From assembly GCF_009659625.1 (NCBI RefSeq), contig NZ_VOIW01000006.1, forward strand, positions 62,001 to 126,000: DNA of 64,000 nt, given 5' to 3'. Made by a program: the position numbers and the translations under genes. The notes under the pieces were generated by a model, which was given only the letters and a program-made list of their open reading frames with translations, did not search any database and was not told the DNA's origin. The stretch's first letter is position 1. Each line of letters starts with the position of its first letter. This document shows, one piece after another, positions 24,507-33,550 of this stretch. The DNA is from Pseudomonas haemolytica (GTDB lineage: Bacteria; Pseudomonadota; Gammaproteobacteria; Pseudomonadales; Pseudomonadaceae).

Positions 24507-25440
24507 GATCGATATCCTGTCGTTTGGCGAAACCATGGCGATGTTTGTCGCCGAGCAGACCGGCGATCTGGCCCAGGTCGGGCAATTTCACAAGCGCATT
24601 GCCGGCGCCGACAGCAATGTCGCCATCGGCCTGTCGCGACTGGGGTTCAACGTCGCCTGGCTGAGCCGGGTGGGTAACGATTCCCTCGGGCGCTTTGTGG
24701 TCGACACGCTGAGCAAGGAGGGGCTTGATTGCCGTCATGTGGCCGTCGACCCGCTGCACCCCACCGGTTTTCAACTCAAGTCGCGGGAAGAGGCCGGCGC
24801 CGATCCTCAGGTGGCTTACTTCCGCAGAGGTTCAGCGGCCAGCCATTTGTCTATTGCGGCCATCAGCCCGGCGCTGCTGCAAGCCCGCCATCTGCATGCT
24901 ACCGGGATTCCACCGGCGCTATCGGATGCCACCCGTGAACTCTCCTTCGAACTGATGACCCAGATGCGCAAGGCCGGGCGCAGCGTGTCGTTCGACCCGA
25001 ACCTGCGCCCCTCCCTGTGGGCCAGCCAGGCGCAGATGATCCGCGAAATCAACGCCCTCGCTGGGCTTGCAGACTGGGTACTGCCGGGCTTGGGTGAAGG
25101 TCGCCTGCTCACCGGTTTCGACGACCCGGCGGATATCGCCGCCTTCTATCTCGACCAGGGCGCCGAAGCCGTGGCGATCAAGCTCGGCCCCGAAGGCGCC
25201 TATTACCGCACCCACATGGATCAGGGTTTTGTCGCCGCCGTACCCGTGGAAAAAGTCGTGGACACGGTCGGCGCCGGCGATGGTTTTGCCGTGGGCATGA
25301 TCAGCGCCCTGCTGGAAAACTCAAGCTTTCCCGAAGCGGTACAACGCGGCAACTGGATCGGCAGCCGCGCCGTACAGAGCCGTGGCGATATGGAAGGCTT
25401 GCCCAGCCGCAGCGAATTACCCAACCGATCCGTTGCTTGA
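24499..25440 (+). CDS. kguK: 2-ketogluconate kinase KguK (PfkB family)
   Basis: A 313-residue ribokinase-family sugar kinase. The N-terminal signature GADSNVAIGLSRLG (about 36-49) and the C-terminal DTVGAGDGFAVG with the catalytic base Asp261 are both intact. It phosphorylates 2-ketogluconate with ATP to 2-keto-6-phosphogluconate in the cytoplasm, the second step of the pathway. The ATG at 24499 has GGAGA just upstream and overlaps the end of kguE; an in-frame ATG at 24472 lies inside kguE and lacks a ribosome-binding site. Confidence 0.92.
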   Translation: MSEIDILSFGETMAMFVAEQTGDLAQVGQFHKRIAGADSNVAIGLSRLGFNVAWLSRVGNDSLGRFVVDTLSKEGLDCRHVAVDPLHPTGFQLKSREEAGADPQVAYFRRGSAASHLSIAAISPALLQARHLHATGIPPALSDATRELSFELMTQMRKAGRSVSFDPNLRPSLWASQAQMIREINALAGLADWVLPGLGEGRLLTGFDDPADIAAFYLDQGAEAVAIKLGPEGAYYRTHMDQGFVAAVPVEKVVDTVGAGDGFAVGMISALLENSSFPEAVQRGNWIGSRAVQSRGDMEGLPSRSELPNRSVA

Positions 25441-25485
25441 CCCATTACCTGTTGCCACAACTACAACAAGCTCAGGAGCAACCCC

Positions 25486-26778
25486 ATGGAAACCGTGAAA
25501 CTCGCCACCCGCCGTTGGTGGTACATCATGCCTATCGTTTTCATCACCTACAGCCTGGCCTACCTGGACCGCGCCAACTATGGCTTCGCCGCCGCCTCCG
25601 GGATGGCCGAAGACCTGATGATCACACCGGGCATGTCCTCCCTGCTCGGCGCACTGTTTTTCCTTGGCTACTTTTTCTTCCAGGTGCCGGGGGCGATCTA
25701 CGCGCAAAAGCGCAGCGTCAAGAAACTGATTTTCGTCAGCCTGATCCTCTGGGGCGGCCTGGCGACGCTGACTGGCGTGGTGTCCAACGCCTACATGCTG
25801 ATCGCCATTCGCTTCATGCTCGGGGTGGTCGAAGCGGCGGTGATGCCGGCGATGCTGGTGTACCTGTGCCACTGGTTCACCCGTGCCGAACGCTCGCGGG
25901 CCAACACCTTCCTGATCCTCGGCAACCCGGTGACCATGCTGTGGATGTCGGTGGTGTCAGGCTACCTGGTGCAGCATTTCAGCTGGCGCTGGATGTTTAT
26001 CATCGAGGGCCTGCCGGCGGTGCTGTGGGCGTTTATCTGGTGGAAACTGGCGGATGAAAAACCCGCCGACGCCAAGTGGCTGAGTGAACAGCACAAAAAA
26101 GACCTGGAAACCGCCCTCGCCGCCGAACAGGTGGGCATCAAGGCGGTGAAGAATTACGCCGAGGCGTTCCGTTCGCCCAAGGTCATCATCCTCGCCCTGC
26201 AGTTCTTCTGCTGGAGCATCGGCGTGTATGGCTTCGTGCTGTGGCTGCCGTCGATCCTCAAGGCCGGGTTGCAGATGGACATGGTCGAAGCCGGCTGGCT
26301 CTCGGCGCTGCCCTACCTGGCGGCGGTGATCGGCATGCTGGTGGTGTCCTGGGGCTCGGACAAACTGCAGAAACGTAAGCGTTTCGTGTGGCCGCCGCTG
26401 CTGATTGCGTCCATCGCCTTCTACGCGTCCTACATGTTGGGCGCCGAACATTTCTGGTGGTCCTACACCCTGTTGGTGATCGCCGGAGCGTGCATGTATG
26501 CACCCTACGGCCCGTTCTTCGCCATCGTCCCGGAAATCCTCCCGGCCAACGTCGCCGGCGGCGCCATGGCGCTGATCAATAGCATGGGCGCACTGGGCTC
26601 GTTCGGCGGCTCGTACCTGGTGGGTTATCTCAACAGCAGCACCGGCTCGCCCGGCGCTTCGTACCTGCTGATGAGCGGCGCGTTGCTGCTGTCGGTGGTG
26701 CTGACCATTTTCCTCAAGCCCGGCGCCAGTGACCGCGTGCGGGTGCCAACCCTGGAGTTGAAGGTAAAGACCTCATGA
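25486..26778 (+). CDS. kguT: 2-ketogluconate transporter KguT (MFS)
   Basis: A 430-residue major facilitator with about 12 membrane segments, of the anion:cation symporter (ACS) family. The N-terminus RRWWYIMPIVFITYSLAYLDRANYGFA is the classic ACS start, and the loop between segments 2 and 3 has GAIYAQKRSVKKL. It imports 2-ketogluconate, produced extracellularly or periplasmically by oxidation of glucose and gluconate. A GGAG ribosome-binding site sits 8 bases before the ATG. Its stop codon overlaps the kguD start (ATGA). Confidence 0.92.
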   Translation: METVKLATRRWWYIMPIVFITYSLAYLDRANYGFAAASGMAEDLMITPGMSSLLGALFFLGYFFFQVPGAIYAQKRSVKKLIFVSLILWGGLATLTGVVSNAYMLIAIRFMLGVVEAAVMPAMLVYLCHWFTRAERSRANTFLILGNPVTMLWMSVVSGYLVQHFSWRWMFIIEGLPAVLWAFIWWKLADEKPADAKWLSEQHKKDLETALAAEQVGIKAVKNYAEAFRSPKVIILALQFFCWSIGVYGFVLWLPSILKAGLQMDMVEAGWLSALPYLAAVIGMLVVSWGSDKLQKRKRFVWPPLLIASIAFYASYMLGAEHFWWSYTLLVIAGACMYAPYGPFFAIVPEILPANVAGGAMALINSMGALGSFGGSYLVGYLNSSTGSPGASYLLMSGALLLSVVLTIFLKPGASDRVRVPTLELKVKTS

Positions 26779-27752
26779 AAAAGTCTGTCGTGTTGTACAA
26801 AAAACTCTCCGCACCGCTGATGGCCCGCCTGCATGAGCAGGCTGAGGTCACACTGATCGACGCATTGGATGAGACCGGCCTGGCCAAACTGCGTGATGCA
26901 TTGCCAACGGCTCAGGGCCTGCTGGGTGCCAGCCTGCGCCTGGACGCCAAGTTGCTCGACCTGGCGCCCAAACTGGAGGCAGTGGCCAGCGTCTCGGTTG
27001 GGGTCGATAACTACGATATCGACTACCTGACCCAACGCGGCATCCTGCTCAGCAACACCCCGGATGTACTCACTGAAACTACCGCCGACACCGGCTTTGC
27101 GCTGATCCTGGCAACCGCCCGGCGCGTGGTCGAACTGGCGGACATGGTGCGCGCCGGCCAGTGGAACAAGAACATCGGCCCGGCGCACTTCGGCAGCGAT
27201 GTGCACGGCAAGACACTGGGCATCATCGGCATGGGCCGCATCGGCGAAGCCTTGGCCCAGCGGGGGCATTTTGGCTTTGGCATGCCGGTGATCTACCACA
27301 GCCATTCGCCCAAGCCGGCGGTGGAGGCACGTTTTGGCGCGCAATACCGCAGCCTGCAGGATTTGCTCAAAGAGGCGGACTTTGTCTGCCTGACCTTGCC
27401 GTTGACGGCTGAAACCGAAAAGTTGATTGGCGCTGAAGAGTTTGCACTGATGGGGCCGGAGACGATCTTTATCAATATCTCCCGGGGCAAGGTGGTGGAT
27501 GAGGCCGCGCTGGTCGAAGCGTTGCAACAGCGCACCATTCGCGCTGCGGGGTTGGATGTGTTCGAGAAAGAACCGCTCAGCCACGACTCGCCGTTGCTGC
27601 GCTTGAACAACGTGGTGGCGACGCCGCATATCGGCTCGGCGACGCATGAGACGCGGGAGGCGATGGCCACGTGTGCGGTGGATAATCTGCTGCAGGCGTT
27701 ATCAGGCGAGCGGCCGCAAAACCTGGTGAACGCGACCGTCTGGAAACAGTGA
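26775..27752 (+). CDS. kguD: 2-keto-6-phosphogluconate reductase KguD
   Basis: A 325-residue D-isomer-specific 2-hydroxyacid dehydrogenase. The Rossmann motif reads GMGRIG (152-157), and the catalytic Arg237 (ISRGK), Glu266 (EKEPL) and His285 (TPHIGS) are in place. It reduces 2-keto-6-phosphogluconate with NAD(P)H to 6-phosphogluconate, which enters the Entner-Doudoroff pathway or the pentose phosphate pathway. It is the last gene of the operon, joined to kguT by an ATGA overlap and followed by REP elements. Confidence 0.92.
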   Translation: MKKSVVLYKKLSAPLMARLHEQAEVTLIDALDETGLAKLRDALPTAQGLLGASLRLDAKLLDLAPKLEAVASVSVGVDNYDIDYLTQRGILLSNTPDVLTETTADTGFALILATARRVVELADMVRAGQWNKNIGPAHFGSDVHGKTLGIIGMGRIGEALAQRGHFGFGMPVIYHSHSPKPAVEARFGAQYRSLQDLLKEADFVCLTLPLTAETEKLIGAEEFALMGPETIFINISRGKVVDEAALVEALQQRTIRAAGLDVFEKEPLSHDSPLLRLNNVVATPHIGSATHETREAMATCAVDNLLQALSGERPQNLVNATVWKQ

Positions 27753-28172
27753 ACCCATGTGGGAGGGGGCTTGCCCTCGATGGTGGCCTGACTGCCGACC
27801 TGATCGATGCTGAGTACGCGTACCCCTGTGGGAGCGGGCTTGCTCGCGAAAGCGGTGGGTCAGTCAACCTCAATGTTTGCTGGGCCGACGCCTTCGCGAG
27901 CAAGCCCGCTCCCACATTTTATCTTCGCTGCGTTGAGCATTTCGTTCGCTTAACTGATCGGCTCCCACAGAAAAGCAGAAGCGCCGCCAGCGTATCTACG
28001 ATGCGAAGCGAGCCGCTCTTGATCTTGATCTCCGGCGCCCCGTTAAACCACGCTGGCCGAACGCAGGCTTGAATCCGTGGGCCGCTGTAAGAGCGCAACC
28101 AATAGCAGCCGTTACCGCAGCAACGGATATGTACTCGGTCCCCCCCTCCCACATTTTTGACCGTATCCCAGA
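27753..28172. other. REP-rich intergenic region
   Basis: A 420-base gap between the convergent kguD and chemoreceptor genes. It carries a cluster of REP arms at 27758-27916 and one lone half-REP near 28139-28155. The middle part (about 27920-28135) shows no credible gene or clear hairpin. Open frames crossing the REP arms are artefacts of the repeat. Confidence 0.75.
27758..27916. repeat. REP cluster of two subtypes
   Basis: A single arm TGTGGGAGGGGGCTTGC at 27758, with a CCTCGATGG extension, is followed by a complete inverted pair of the TGTGGGAGCGGGCTTGC type (27837-27860 and 27892-27916). Both REP subtypes of this genome occur side by side after the kgu operon. Confidence 0.88.
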
Positions 28173-29798
28173 TCAGATTACAAAACGCGCCACCATCCCA
28201 TTCAAATCCACCGCCAACCTCGACAGCTCATGGCTGGCCGCACTGGTCTGGTTAGCCCCCGCCGCCGACTGGGTGGCCAGGTCACGGATGTTGACCAGGT
28301 TGCGGTCCACCTCACGGGACACTTGGGCCTGTTCTTCCGAGGCGCTGGCAATCACCAGGTTGCGTTCGTTGATCAGGCTGATGGATTCAGTGATCTGCTC
28401 CAGGGCCACGCCGGCAGCGCGGGCCATTTCCAGGGTGGCCTGGCTGCGTTGGTTGCTCTGCTGCATGGACTGCACGGCTTCACCGGTGCCGTTCTGGATG
28501 CCGGCGACCATCTTCTCGATTTCCTGGGTCGACTGCGCGGTGCGATGGGCCAGTGCGCGCACTTCATCGGCGACCACCGCAAAGCCACGCCCGGCCTCAC
28601 CAGCACGGGCGGCTTCAATGGCGGCGTTAAGCGCCAACAGGTTGGTCTGCTCGGCAATCGCGCGGATTACGTCGAGTACCTTGCCGATATCCCTGCCCTG
28701 GGTGGCCAGGCCTTCGATCATCACCGCGGTGGTTTGCACGTCCTGGGTCATGGTCTGGATCGCGCCGACGGTGTCCATTACCCGATCGCGGCCTTCCCGC
28801 GCCGCCTGGTTGGACTGCCCGGACGCCTCGGACGTGGAGACCGCATTACGCGCCACCTCTTCCACCGCCGCCGTCATCTCATTGACGGCCGTGGCGGCCT
28901 GGTCGATTTCATTGTTCTGTTGCTGCAGGCCGCGGGAGGCTTCCTCGGTGACAGCGCTCAACTCTTCCGCGGCGGACGCCAGCTGCGTGGCCGAACCGGC
29001 GATGTGCTGGATGGTTTGGCGCAGGCTGGTTTGCATCGCCGATAAGGCCCTGAGCAACCGCGCCGGCTCATCCTTGCCATCGTCCTCGATGGTGGTGCTG
29101 AGGTTGCCAGCGGCGATTGTTTCAGCGACTTCCACCGCTTTGCGCAACGGCGTGACGATGCTGCGGGTCAGCAACCAGGCCAGCAACACCGTGAGCAATG
29201 CGGCGACGACGGAAACCGCCACCACACCGGTGATCGCACCTTCGTAGCTCTGCCCGGCCGCTGCATCCGCGCTCTTCGCGTCGGCCGCGTTAATGGCGAT
29301 CAGCTTATTCAACTGCTCGCCCATCTGGTCCGTGCCGTCCTTGATGCGGCTGTTGATCAGTGCGCGCATGTCATCGACCTTGCCTTGCTTGGATAAGGTG
29401 AGCATGTCGGCCTGGGCTTTCAAGTAATTGTCCAAGGTGACACCAAAAGCCTTGTACAGCGCCGCTTCCTCCGGGCCGGCCGGCAACGTGGCGTACCCGG
29501 CCTGGGCGGTTTTGACCTTGTCGGCCAACACGCCGATGCGGGTTTCGGCTTCCTGCAGGGCGGCAGGCTCGCGGTTGACCAATACGCGAAACGACAGGAT
29601 ACGCAGGCGCAGCACGTTTTCGGTGATCGTGCCCAGGTACGTCACGCTGGGCAGTTGGTTTGCGCTCATGTCCAGCGAGGACTGGCGCATCTGCGTCATG
29701 CGGTTGACCGCAAACACGCCCAATAACACCACTAACACCGCAATGAAGGCGAAACCGAGAAACGCTCGAGGGGCAATGTTCAGGTGACGGAGGGACAT
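28173..29798 (-). CDS. Methyl-accepting chemotaxis protein
   Basis: A 541-residue chemoreceptor. The first membrane helix is AFLGFAFIAVLVVLLGVFAV near the N-terminus. A periplasmic four-helix-bundle sensor follows (about 35-185, TRMG-like helices with RMTQMRQSSLDMSANQLP), then a second membrane helix (about 192-212), HAMP (to about 265), and the signalling tip with LLALNAAIEAARAGEAGRGF. It reports a ligand to CheA/CheW; the ligand is not predictable. There is no C-terminal pentapeptide for CheR tethering. The ATG at 29798 has GAGAG upstream; a longer frame at 29861 lacks support. Confidence 0.9.
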   Translation of the reverse strand: MSLRHLNIAPRAFLGFAFIAVLVVLLGVFAVNRMTQMRQSSLDMSANQLPSVTYLGTITENVLRLRILSFRVLVNREPAALQEAETRIGVLADKVKTAQAGYATLPAGPEEAALYKAFGVTLDNYLKAQADMLTLSKQGKVDDMRALINSRIKDGTDQMGEQLNKLIAINAADAKSADAAAGQSYEGAITGVVAVSVVAALLTVLLAWLLTRSIVTPLRKAVEVAETIAAGNLSTTIEDDGKDEPARLLRALSAMQTSLRQTIQHIAGSATQLASAAEELSAVTEEASRGLQQQNNEIDQAATAVNEMTAAVEEVARNAVSTSEASGQSNQAAREGRDRVMDTVGAIQTMTQDVQTTAVMIEGLATQGRDIGKVLDVIRAIAEQTNLLALNAAIEAARAGEAGRGFAVVADEVRALAHRTAQSTQEIEKMVAGIQNGTGEAVQSMQQSNQRSQATLEMARAAGVALEQITESISLINERNLVIASASEEQAQVSREVDRNLVNIRDLATQSAAGANQTSAASHELSRLAVDLNGMVARFVI

Positions 29799-30031
29799 AG
29801 GGCTGCTCTCAGAAGTAGTGTTTGCGAGCGTCCCTGCCGCGAAACGATCCGTCAGCGTCAACGCGCTGCCCGGACCTTGGTCACCACTGTTGTCGTTGTA
29901 ATGTGGGCCTATACCCGATATCGGCCGGGTCGATGCTTTAGCGCAGGGTCTTCATAAATATTTTTTTACACTTCTGACCATCGACGGTTTCTGGCATCCT
30001 GCGCCTCCATTTTCTGACCCGAGCCCTCATT

Positions 30032-31459
30032 TTGTCTGACGCTCAAGCCCCCCGCCCGCGCTATAAATCCGACCTGATCTATGGCCTGGAAGACCGTCCG
30101 CACTTCACCGCCGCGATATTTGCCGCCCTGCAGCACGTACTGGCCAGCTTCGTCGGCATTATCACGCCGACCCTGATCGTCGGCGGCGTACTGGGCCTGG
30201 AAAGCGAAGTGCCGTACCTGGTGAGCATGGCGCTGTTCGTCTCGGGCCTGGGCACCTTCGTGCAGGCACGCACATTCGGGCCGGTGGGCTCGGGCCTGTT
30301 GTGCCTGCAAGGCACCAGCTTTTCCTTTATCAGCGTGATCCTCAGTGCCGGCTTCATGGTCAAGGCTCGGGGTGGTGGCACCGATGAAATTCTCTCGACA
30401 ATCTTTGGCATTTGCTTTTTCGCCGCATTTATCGAGGTGGTGCTGAGCCAGTTCATCGGCAAGCTGCGCAAGCTGATCACTCCGGTGGTCACCGGCACCA
30501 TCATTACCCTGATGGGCCTGTCGCTGATCAAGGTGGCGGTCACCGATATGGCCGGTGGCTACGGCGCCAGCGACCTGGGTGCCGCGGGCAATATGGGCCT
30601 GGCGGCGCTGGTGCTGCTGACCATTGTGGTTCTCAACCGGTTCAGCAATCCGTTCCTGCGTCTGGGTTCGATCGTGATCGGCCTGAGCCTCGGCTTCCTG
30701 GTGGCGTGGTGGATGGGCCGCGTCGACATGGCCGCCCTGCCCCAGGTGCCGTTGATCAGCGTGCCGGTGCCATTCAAGTACGGTTTCTCGTTCGACTGGG
30801 TAGCGTTTATCCCGGTGGCGGTGATCTTCCTGATTTCGCCCCTGGAAGCCGCCGGCGACCTGACCGCCAACTCGATGATTTCCCAACAACCGGTCAAGGG
30901 CCCGCTGTATATCAAGCGCATCAAATCCGGCCTGCTGGCCGACGGGCTCAACTCGGCGATGGCCGCGACCTTCAACAGCCTGCCGATGGTGACCTTCGCC
31001 CAGAACAACGGTGTGATCCAATTGACCGGCGTGGCCAGCCGCTACGTCGCGTACTTTATCGCCGGCCTGCTGGTGCTGCTGGGGCTGTTCCCGATGATCG
31101 GCGCCGTGCTGCAACTGATGCCCAAGCCGGTACTCGGCGGCGCGACCCTGATCATGTTCGGCACCGTGGCCGTGGCCGGGATCAAGATCCTCGCCGAAGC
31201 CGGCCTGCATCGGCGCAATGTGCTGATCGTGGCGATCTCCCTCGGCATGGGCCTGGGCGTTGCCGCCGTGCCGGAAGTATTGCGCGACCTGCCCAAGGCC
31301 CTGCACAACATCTTCGAATCGCCGATCACCGTGGGCGCGTTCTGTGCAATCCTGCTGAACATTTTCCTGCCCGAAGAGTTCATAGAGCTGGAAGAAGATG
31401 AATTCGATCCGGAGTCCTCGACCCTCAAGGTCATGCAAGACCCGGACGTGACACACTAG
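30032..31459 (+). CDS. NCS2-family purine/pyrimidine permease
   Basis: A 475-residue membrane protein of the nucleobase-cation symporter-2 (uracil/xanthine permease) family with about 12-14 segments. Landmarks are AALQHVLASFVGIITPTLIVGG near the N-terminus, the PLEAAGDLTANSMIS signature-type stretch with the conserved acidic residue, and FNSLPMVTFAQNNGVIQLTGVASR. It imports xanthine, uric acid, uracil or a similar base with a proton. The start appears to be TTG at 30032, because the family N-terminus aligns there and no ATG or GTG is in frame close by; the ribosome-binding site is weak, so this start is uncertain. An LEA-type lipoprotein gene follows 15 bases after the stop. Confidence 0.87.
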   Translation: MSDAQAPRPRYKSDLIYGLEDRPHFTAAIFAALQHVLASFVGIITPTLIVGGVLGLESEVPYLVSMALFVSGLGTFVQARTFGPVGSGLLCLQGTSFSFISVILSAGFMVKARGGGTDEILSTIFGICFFAAFIEVVLSQFIGKLRKLITPVVTGTIITLMGLSLIKVAVTDMAGGYGASDLGAAGNMGLAALVLLTIVVLNRFSNPFLRLGSIVIGLSLGFLVAWWMGRVDMAALPQVPLISVPVPFKYGFSFDWVAFIPVAVIFLISPLEAAGDLTANSMISQQPVKGPLYIKRIKSGLLADGLNSAMAATFNSLPMVTFAQNNGVIQLTGVASRYVAYFIAGLLVLLGLFPMIGAVLQLMPKPVLGGATLIMFGTVAVAGIKILAEAGLHRRNVLIVAISLGMGLGVAAVPEVLRDLPKALHNIFESPITVGAFCAILLNIFLPEEFIELEEDEFDPESSTLKVMQDPDVTH

Positions 31460-31474
31460 TAGGAGCACTGTTAT

Positions 31475-31936
31475 ATGCGCAAGCTCATGGTTCTATCGCT
31501 GTTGCTGCTGACCTTGAGCGCCTGCGCGCTGTTCCCCAACCGCGACCCGGTCAACATCAATGTCGTGGGTATCGAGCCGCTGCAAAGCCAGGACCTGGAA
31601 GTGCGCTTTGCCGTGAAACTGCGGGTGCAGAACCCCAATGAAACCGCGATCGACTACAACGGTGTGGCCCTGGACCTGGAGGTCAATGGCCGGCCATTGG
31701 CGTCGGGTGTGAGTGACCAGGCCGGGAGCATCCCACGCTTCTCCGAGACCGTTCTGATGGTGCCAGTCAGCGTTTCAGCGTTTTCTGTGTTGCGCCAGAC
31801 CCTGGGCCTGAGCCAGACGCAAAGCCTGAACAACCTGCCCTACGTGCTACGCGGCAAACTGGCGGGCGGGTTGTTCGGTACCATGCGTTTTGTAGAACGC
31901 GGCACCCTGGACTTGCCCAACACCGCCACGTGGTAA
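31475..31936 (+). CDS. LEA type 2 family lipoprotein
   Basis: A 153-residue lipoprotein. The signal peptide carries the lipobox LSAC (near residue 17) followed by ALFPNRDP. The mature part is a single WHy/LEA14-like beta-sandwich (DLEVRFAVKLRVQNPNETAIDYNGVALDLEVNG...), a fold linked to desiccation and hypersensitive-response proteins in plants and found as a periplasmic lipoprotein in pseudomonads. Its role is unknown. TAGGAG precedes the ATG. It is probably co-transcribed with the NCS2 permease and with the GNAT gene, whose ATG follows the stop by 5 bases. Confidence 0.85.
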   Translation: MRKLMVLSLLLLTLSACALFPNRDPVNINVVGIEPLQSQDLEVRFAVKLRVQNPNETAIDYNGVALDLEVNGRPLASGVSDQAGSIPRFSETVLMVPVSVSAFSVLRQTLGLSQTQSLNNLPYVLRGKLAGGLFGTMRFVERGTLDLPNTATW

Positions 31937-31941
31937 CCGTC

Positions 31942-32493
31942 ATGCAACCGACACTCGTCACCGAACGCCTGATCCTGCGCCCGCTGGTGTTGGAGGATGC
32001 CGAGGCGATCCAGCAGCAATTTGCGCATTGGGAAGTGGTGCGCTACCTCAATGCCATGGTGCCCTGGCCCTACCCGGAGGACGGCGCGCGAATCTATCTG
32101 GAACAGCTTGCCCTGCCCGCCATGGCCCGTGGTAAGGAATGGCACTGGTCGATTTGCCTTAAAAGCGCGCCAGAACAATTGATCGGCAATATCAACCTGA
32201 CGGACGAGCAGGATGATAACCGGGGCTTCTGGCTCGGGCCGCAGTGGCAGGGGCAAGGGTTTATGTCCGAAGCCAGTGCCGCCGTGACTGACTATTGGTT
32301 CGACGTGCTTGAGCGCCCCGTGCTGCGCGCGCCCAAGGCGGCGCCGAACGTGGAGTCGCGGCGCATTTCAGAGCGTACGGGTATGCGTTTGATCAGGACG
32401 GATGAGGGTGAGTTTGTCGCAGGCACGCTCCCACGGGAGATCTGGGAAATCACCCGTGAAGAATGGCTAAAATCCCAGCCCCCCAAACGCTGA
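31942..32493 (+). CDS. GNAT acetyltransferase, RimJ/RimL-like
   Basis: A 183-residue acetyltransferase of the RimJ/RimL type. It starts MQPTLVTERLILRPLVLEDAE, a common N-terminal pattern of this subfamily, and has GFWLGPQWQGQGFMSEASAAV as the acetyl-CoA-binding region and NVESRRISERTGM in the second half. The acceptor is unknown. A GTG at 31930 would overlap the upstream stop codon; the ATG at 31942 matches the family start better. It is the last gene of the three-gene run that begins with the NCS2 permease. Confidence 0.84.
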   Translation: MQPTLVTERLILRPLVLEDAEAIQQQFAHWEVVRYLNAMVPWPYPEDGARIYLEQLALPAMARGKEWHWSICLKSAPEQLIGNINLTDEQDDNRGFWLGPQWQGQGFMSEASAAVTDYWFDVLERPVLRAPKAAPNVESRRISERTGMRLIRTDEGEFVAGTLPREIWEITREEWLKSQPPKR

Positions 32494-32501
32494 AGATTAA
32501 A

Positions 32502-32535
32502 TGTGGGAGAGGGCAAGCGCCCTCCCACACTTTTT
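32502..32535. terminator. REP-derived hairpin with T tract
   Basis: Arms TGTGGGA...AGGGC and GCCCTCCCACA (32502-32529) form a stem with one bulged G, followed by CTTTTT (32530-32535). It is a shortened REP element positioned to terminate the GNAT transcript and possibly the convergent nitrilase gene. Confidence 0.75.
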
Positions 32536-32542
32536 ACCCTGT

Positions 32543-33469
32543 TCAGTCAGTGATATAGCGAACGCCCGGCCTGGCACGCTCGTCCACAACCAATTCAAAA
32601 ATATCCGGCCGGGCATAGTGCCCCACCACGTCATAGTCATAGCGTGCCCGCACCAGATCATCAGTATCAATCTGCGCCGTCAACAACCCCGACGCTCCCA
32701 ACAGTGGCCCAGCCAGGATGTCCCCCATGGGCCCGACAATCACACTGCCGCCGGCAATCAACGGGCGATCTTGGGGCCAGTTGGCAATCTCGACGCCCAA
32801 CGCCTGCGGCGATGCCTGCACCTGACACGCGCTGACCACAAAGCAGCGGCCTTCATGGGCGATATGGCGCATGCTCACCTGCCACATCTCGCGCTCGTCC
32901 ACGGTGGGCGCGCACCACACCTCTACGCCCTTTGCGTACATCGCCGTACGCAACAAAGGCATCATGTTTTCCCAGCACACAGCACCTCCAATACGCCCGA
33001 CTGCCGTGTCAATCACAGGCAGCGTCGAGCCATCGCCTTTGCCCCAGATCAGCCGCTCGGTACCGGTAGGCATCAGCTTGCGGTGCTTGGCAACCAGACC
33101 GCCCACCGGCTCGAAATACAGCACAGTGCAATACAACGTGCTGCCACTGCGTTCGATCACCCCAAGCACCAGACTGGCGCCGGTACGCGCCGACAATCCG
33201 GCCAGCGCCTCCGTCTCCACACCCGGCACGTCGATGGCGTTGGCAAAATACCGCGCAAAGGCTTCACGGCCCTCGGGCAGGCGATAACCCAACTGCGTGC
33301 CAAAATTTTCGCCCTTGGGATAGCCGCCCAGCAACGCCTCGGGCAGCACCACCAAGTGCGCGCCACTGCGCTGGATTTCATCTTCATAGGCCAGGATCTG
33401 CGCCAGAGTTTCAGCCTTGCCGCCAGGCAAGGCGCCGATTTGCAGGGCTGCGACAGTCGATACGGGCAT
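32543..33469 (-). CDS. Nitrilase-family carbon-nitrogen hydrolase
   Basis: A 308-residue cytoplasmic hydrolase. The catalytic triad is intact: Glu44 (VLPEALLGG), Lys131 (KHRKLMPTG) and Cys165 (AVCWENMMPL). The CWEN context after the cysteine is typical of true nitrilases rather than amidases, so conversion of an organic nitrile to acid and ammonia is likely; the substrate is unknown. The ATG at 33469 is favoured over the GTG at 33478 because GGAG lies 8 bases before it. It diverges from a LysR regulator gene, which probably controls it. Confidence 0.87.
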   Translation of the reverse strand: MPVSTVAALQIGALPGGKAETLAQILAYEDEIQRSGAHLVVLPEALLGGYPKGENFGTQLGYRLPEGREAFARYFANAIDVPGVETEALAGLSARTGASLVLGVIERSGSTLYCTVLYFEPVGGLVAKHRKLMPTGTERLIWGKGDGSTLPVIDTAVGRIGGAVCWENMMPLLRTAMYAKGVEVWCAPTVDEREMWQVSMRHIAHEGRCFVVSACQVQASPQALGVEIANWPQDRPLIAGGSVIVGPMGDILAGPLLGASGLLTAQIDTDDLVRARYDYDVVGHYARPDIFELVVDERARPGVRYITD

Positions 33470-33550
33470 TACGCTCACTCCAGTGATAAGGGTTGCCCAT
33501 TTTCAGGTCAGGCTCGATCATGAATAAAGCCCAACTCAGTGCTAATTGAT

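Noticed and set aside
27577..27915. Short minus-strand frame starting MGAGLLAKASAQQ
   Set aside because: This is a translation of the REP repeat; the same peptide pattern (LLA..., PPLS.ASPLP) recurs at other REP copies.
27758..27916. Repeated inverted units that could suggest a CRISPR array
   Set aside because: The units are inverted REP arms with no regular spacers and no cas genes nearby.
29966..31468. A 500-codon open frame on the minus strand opposite the NCS2 permease
   Set aside because: The composition is His/Gln/Arg/Gly-rich as expected for an antisense shadow of a membrane protein gene; the plus-strand permease is clear.
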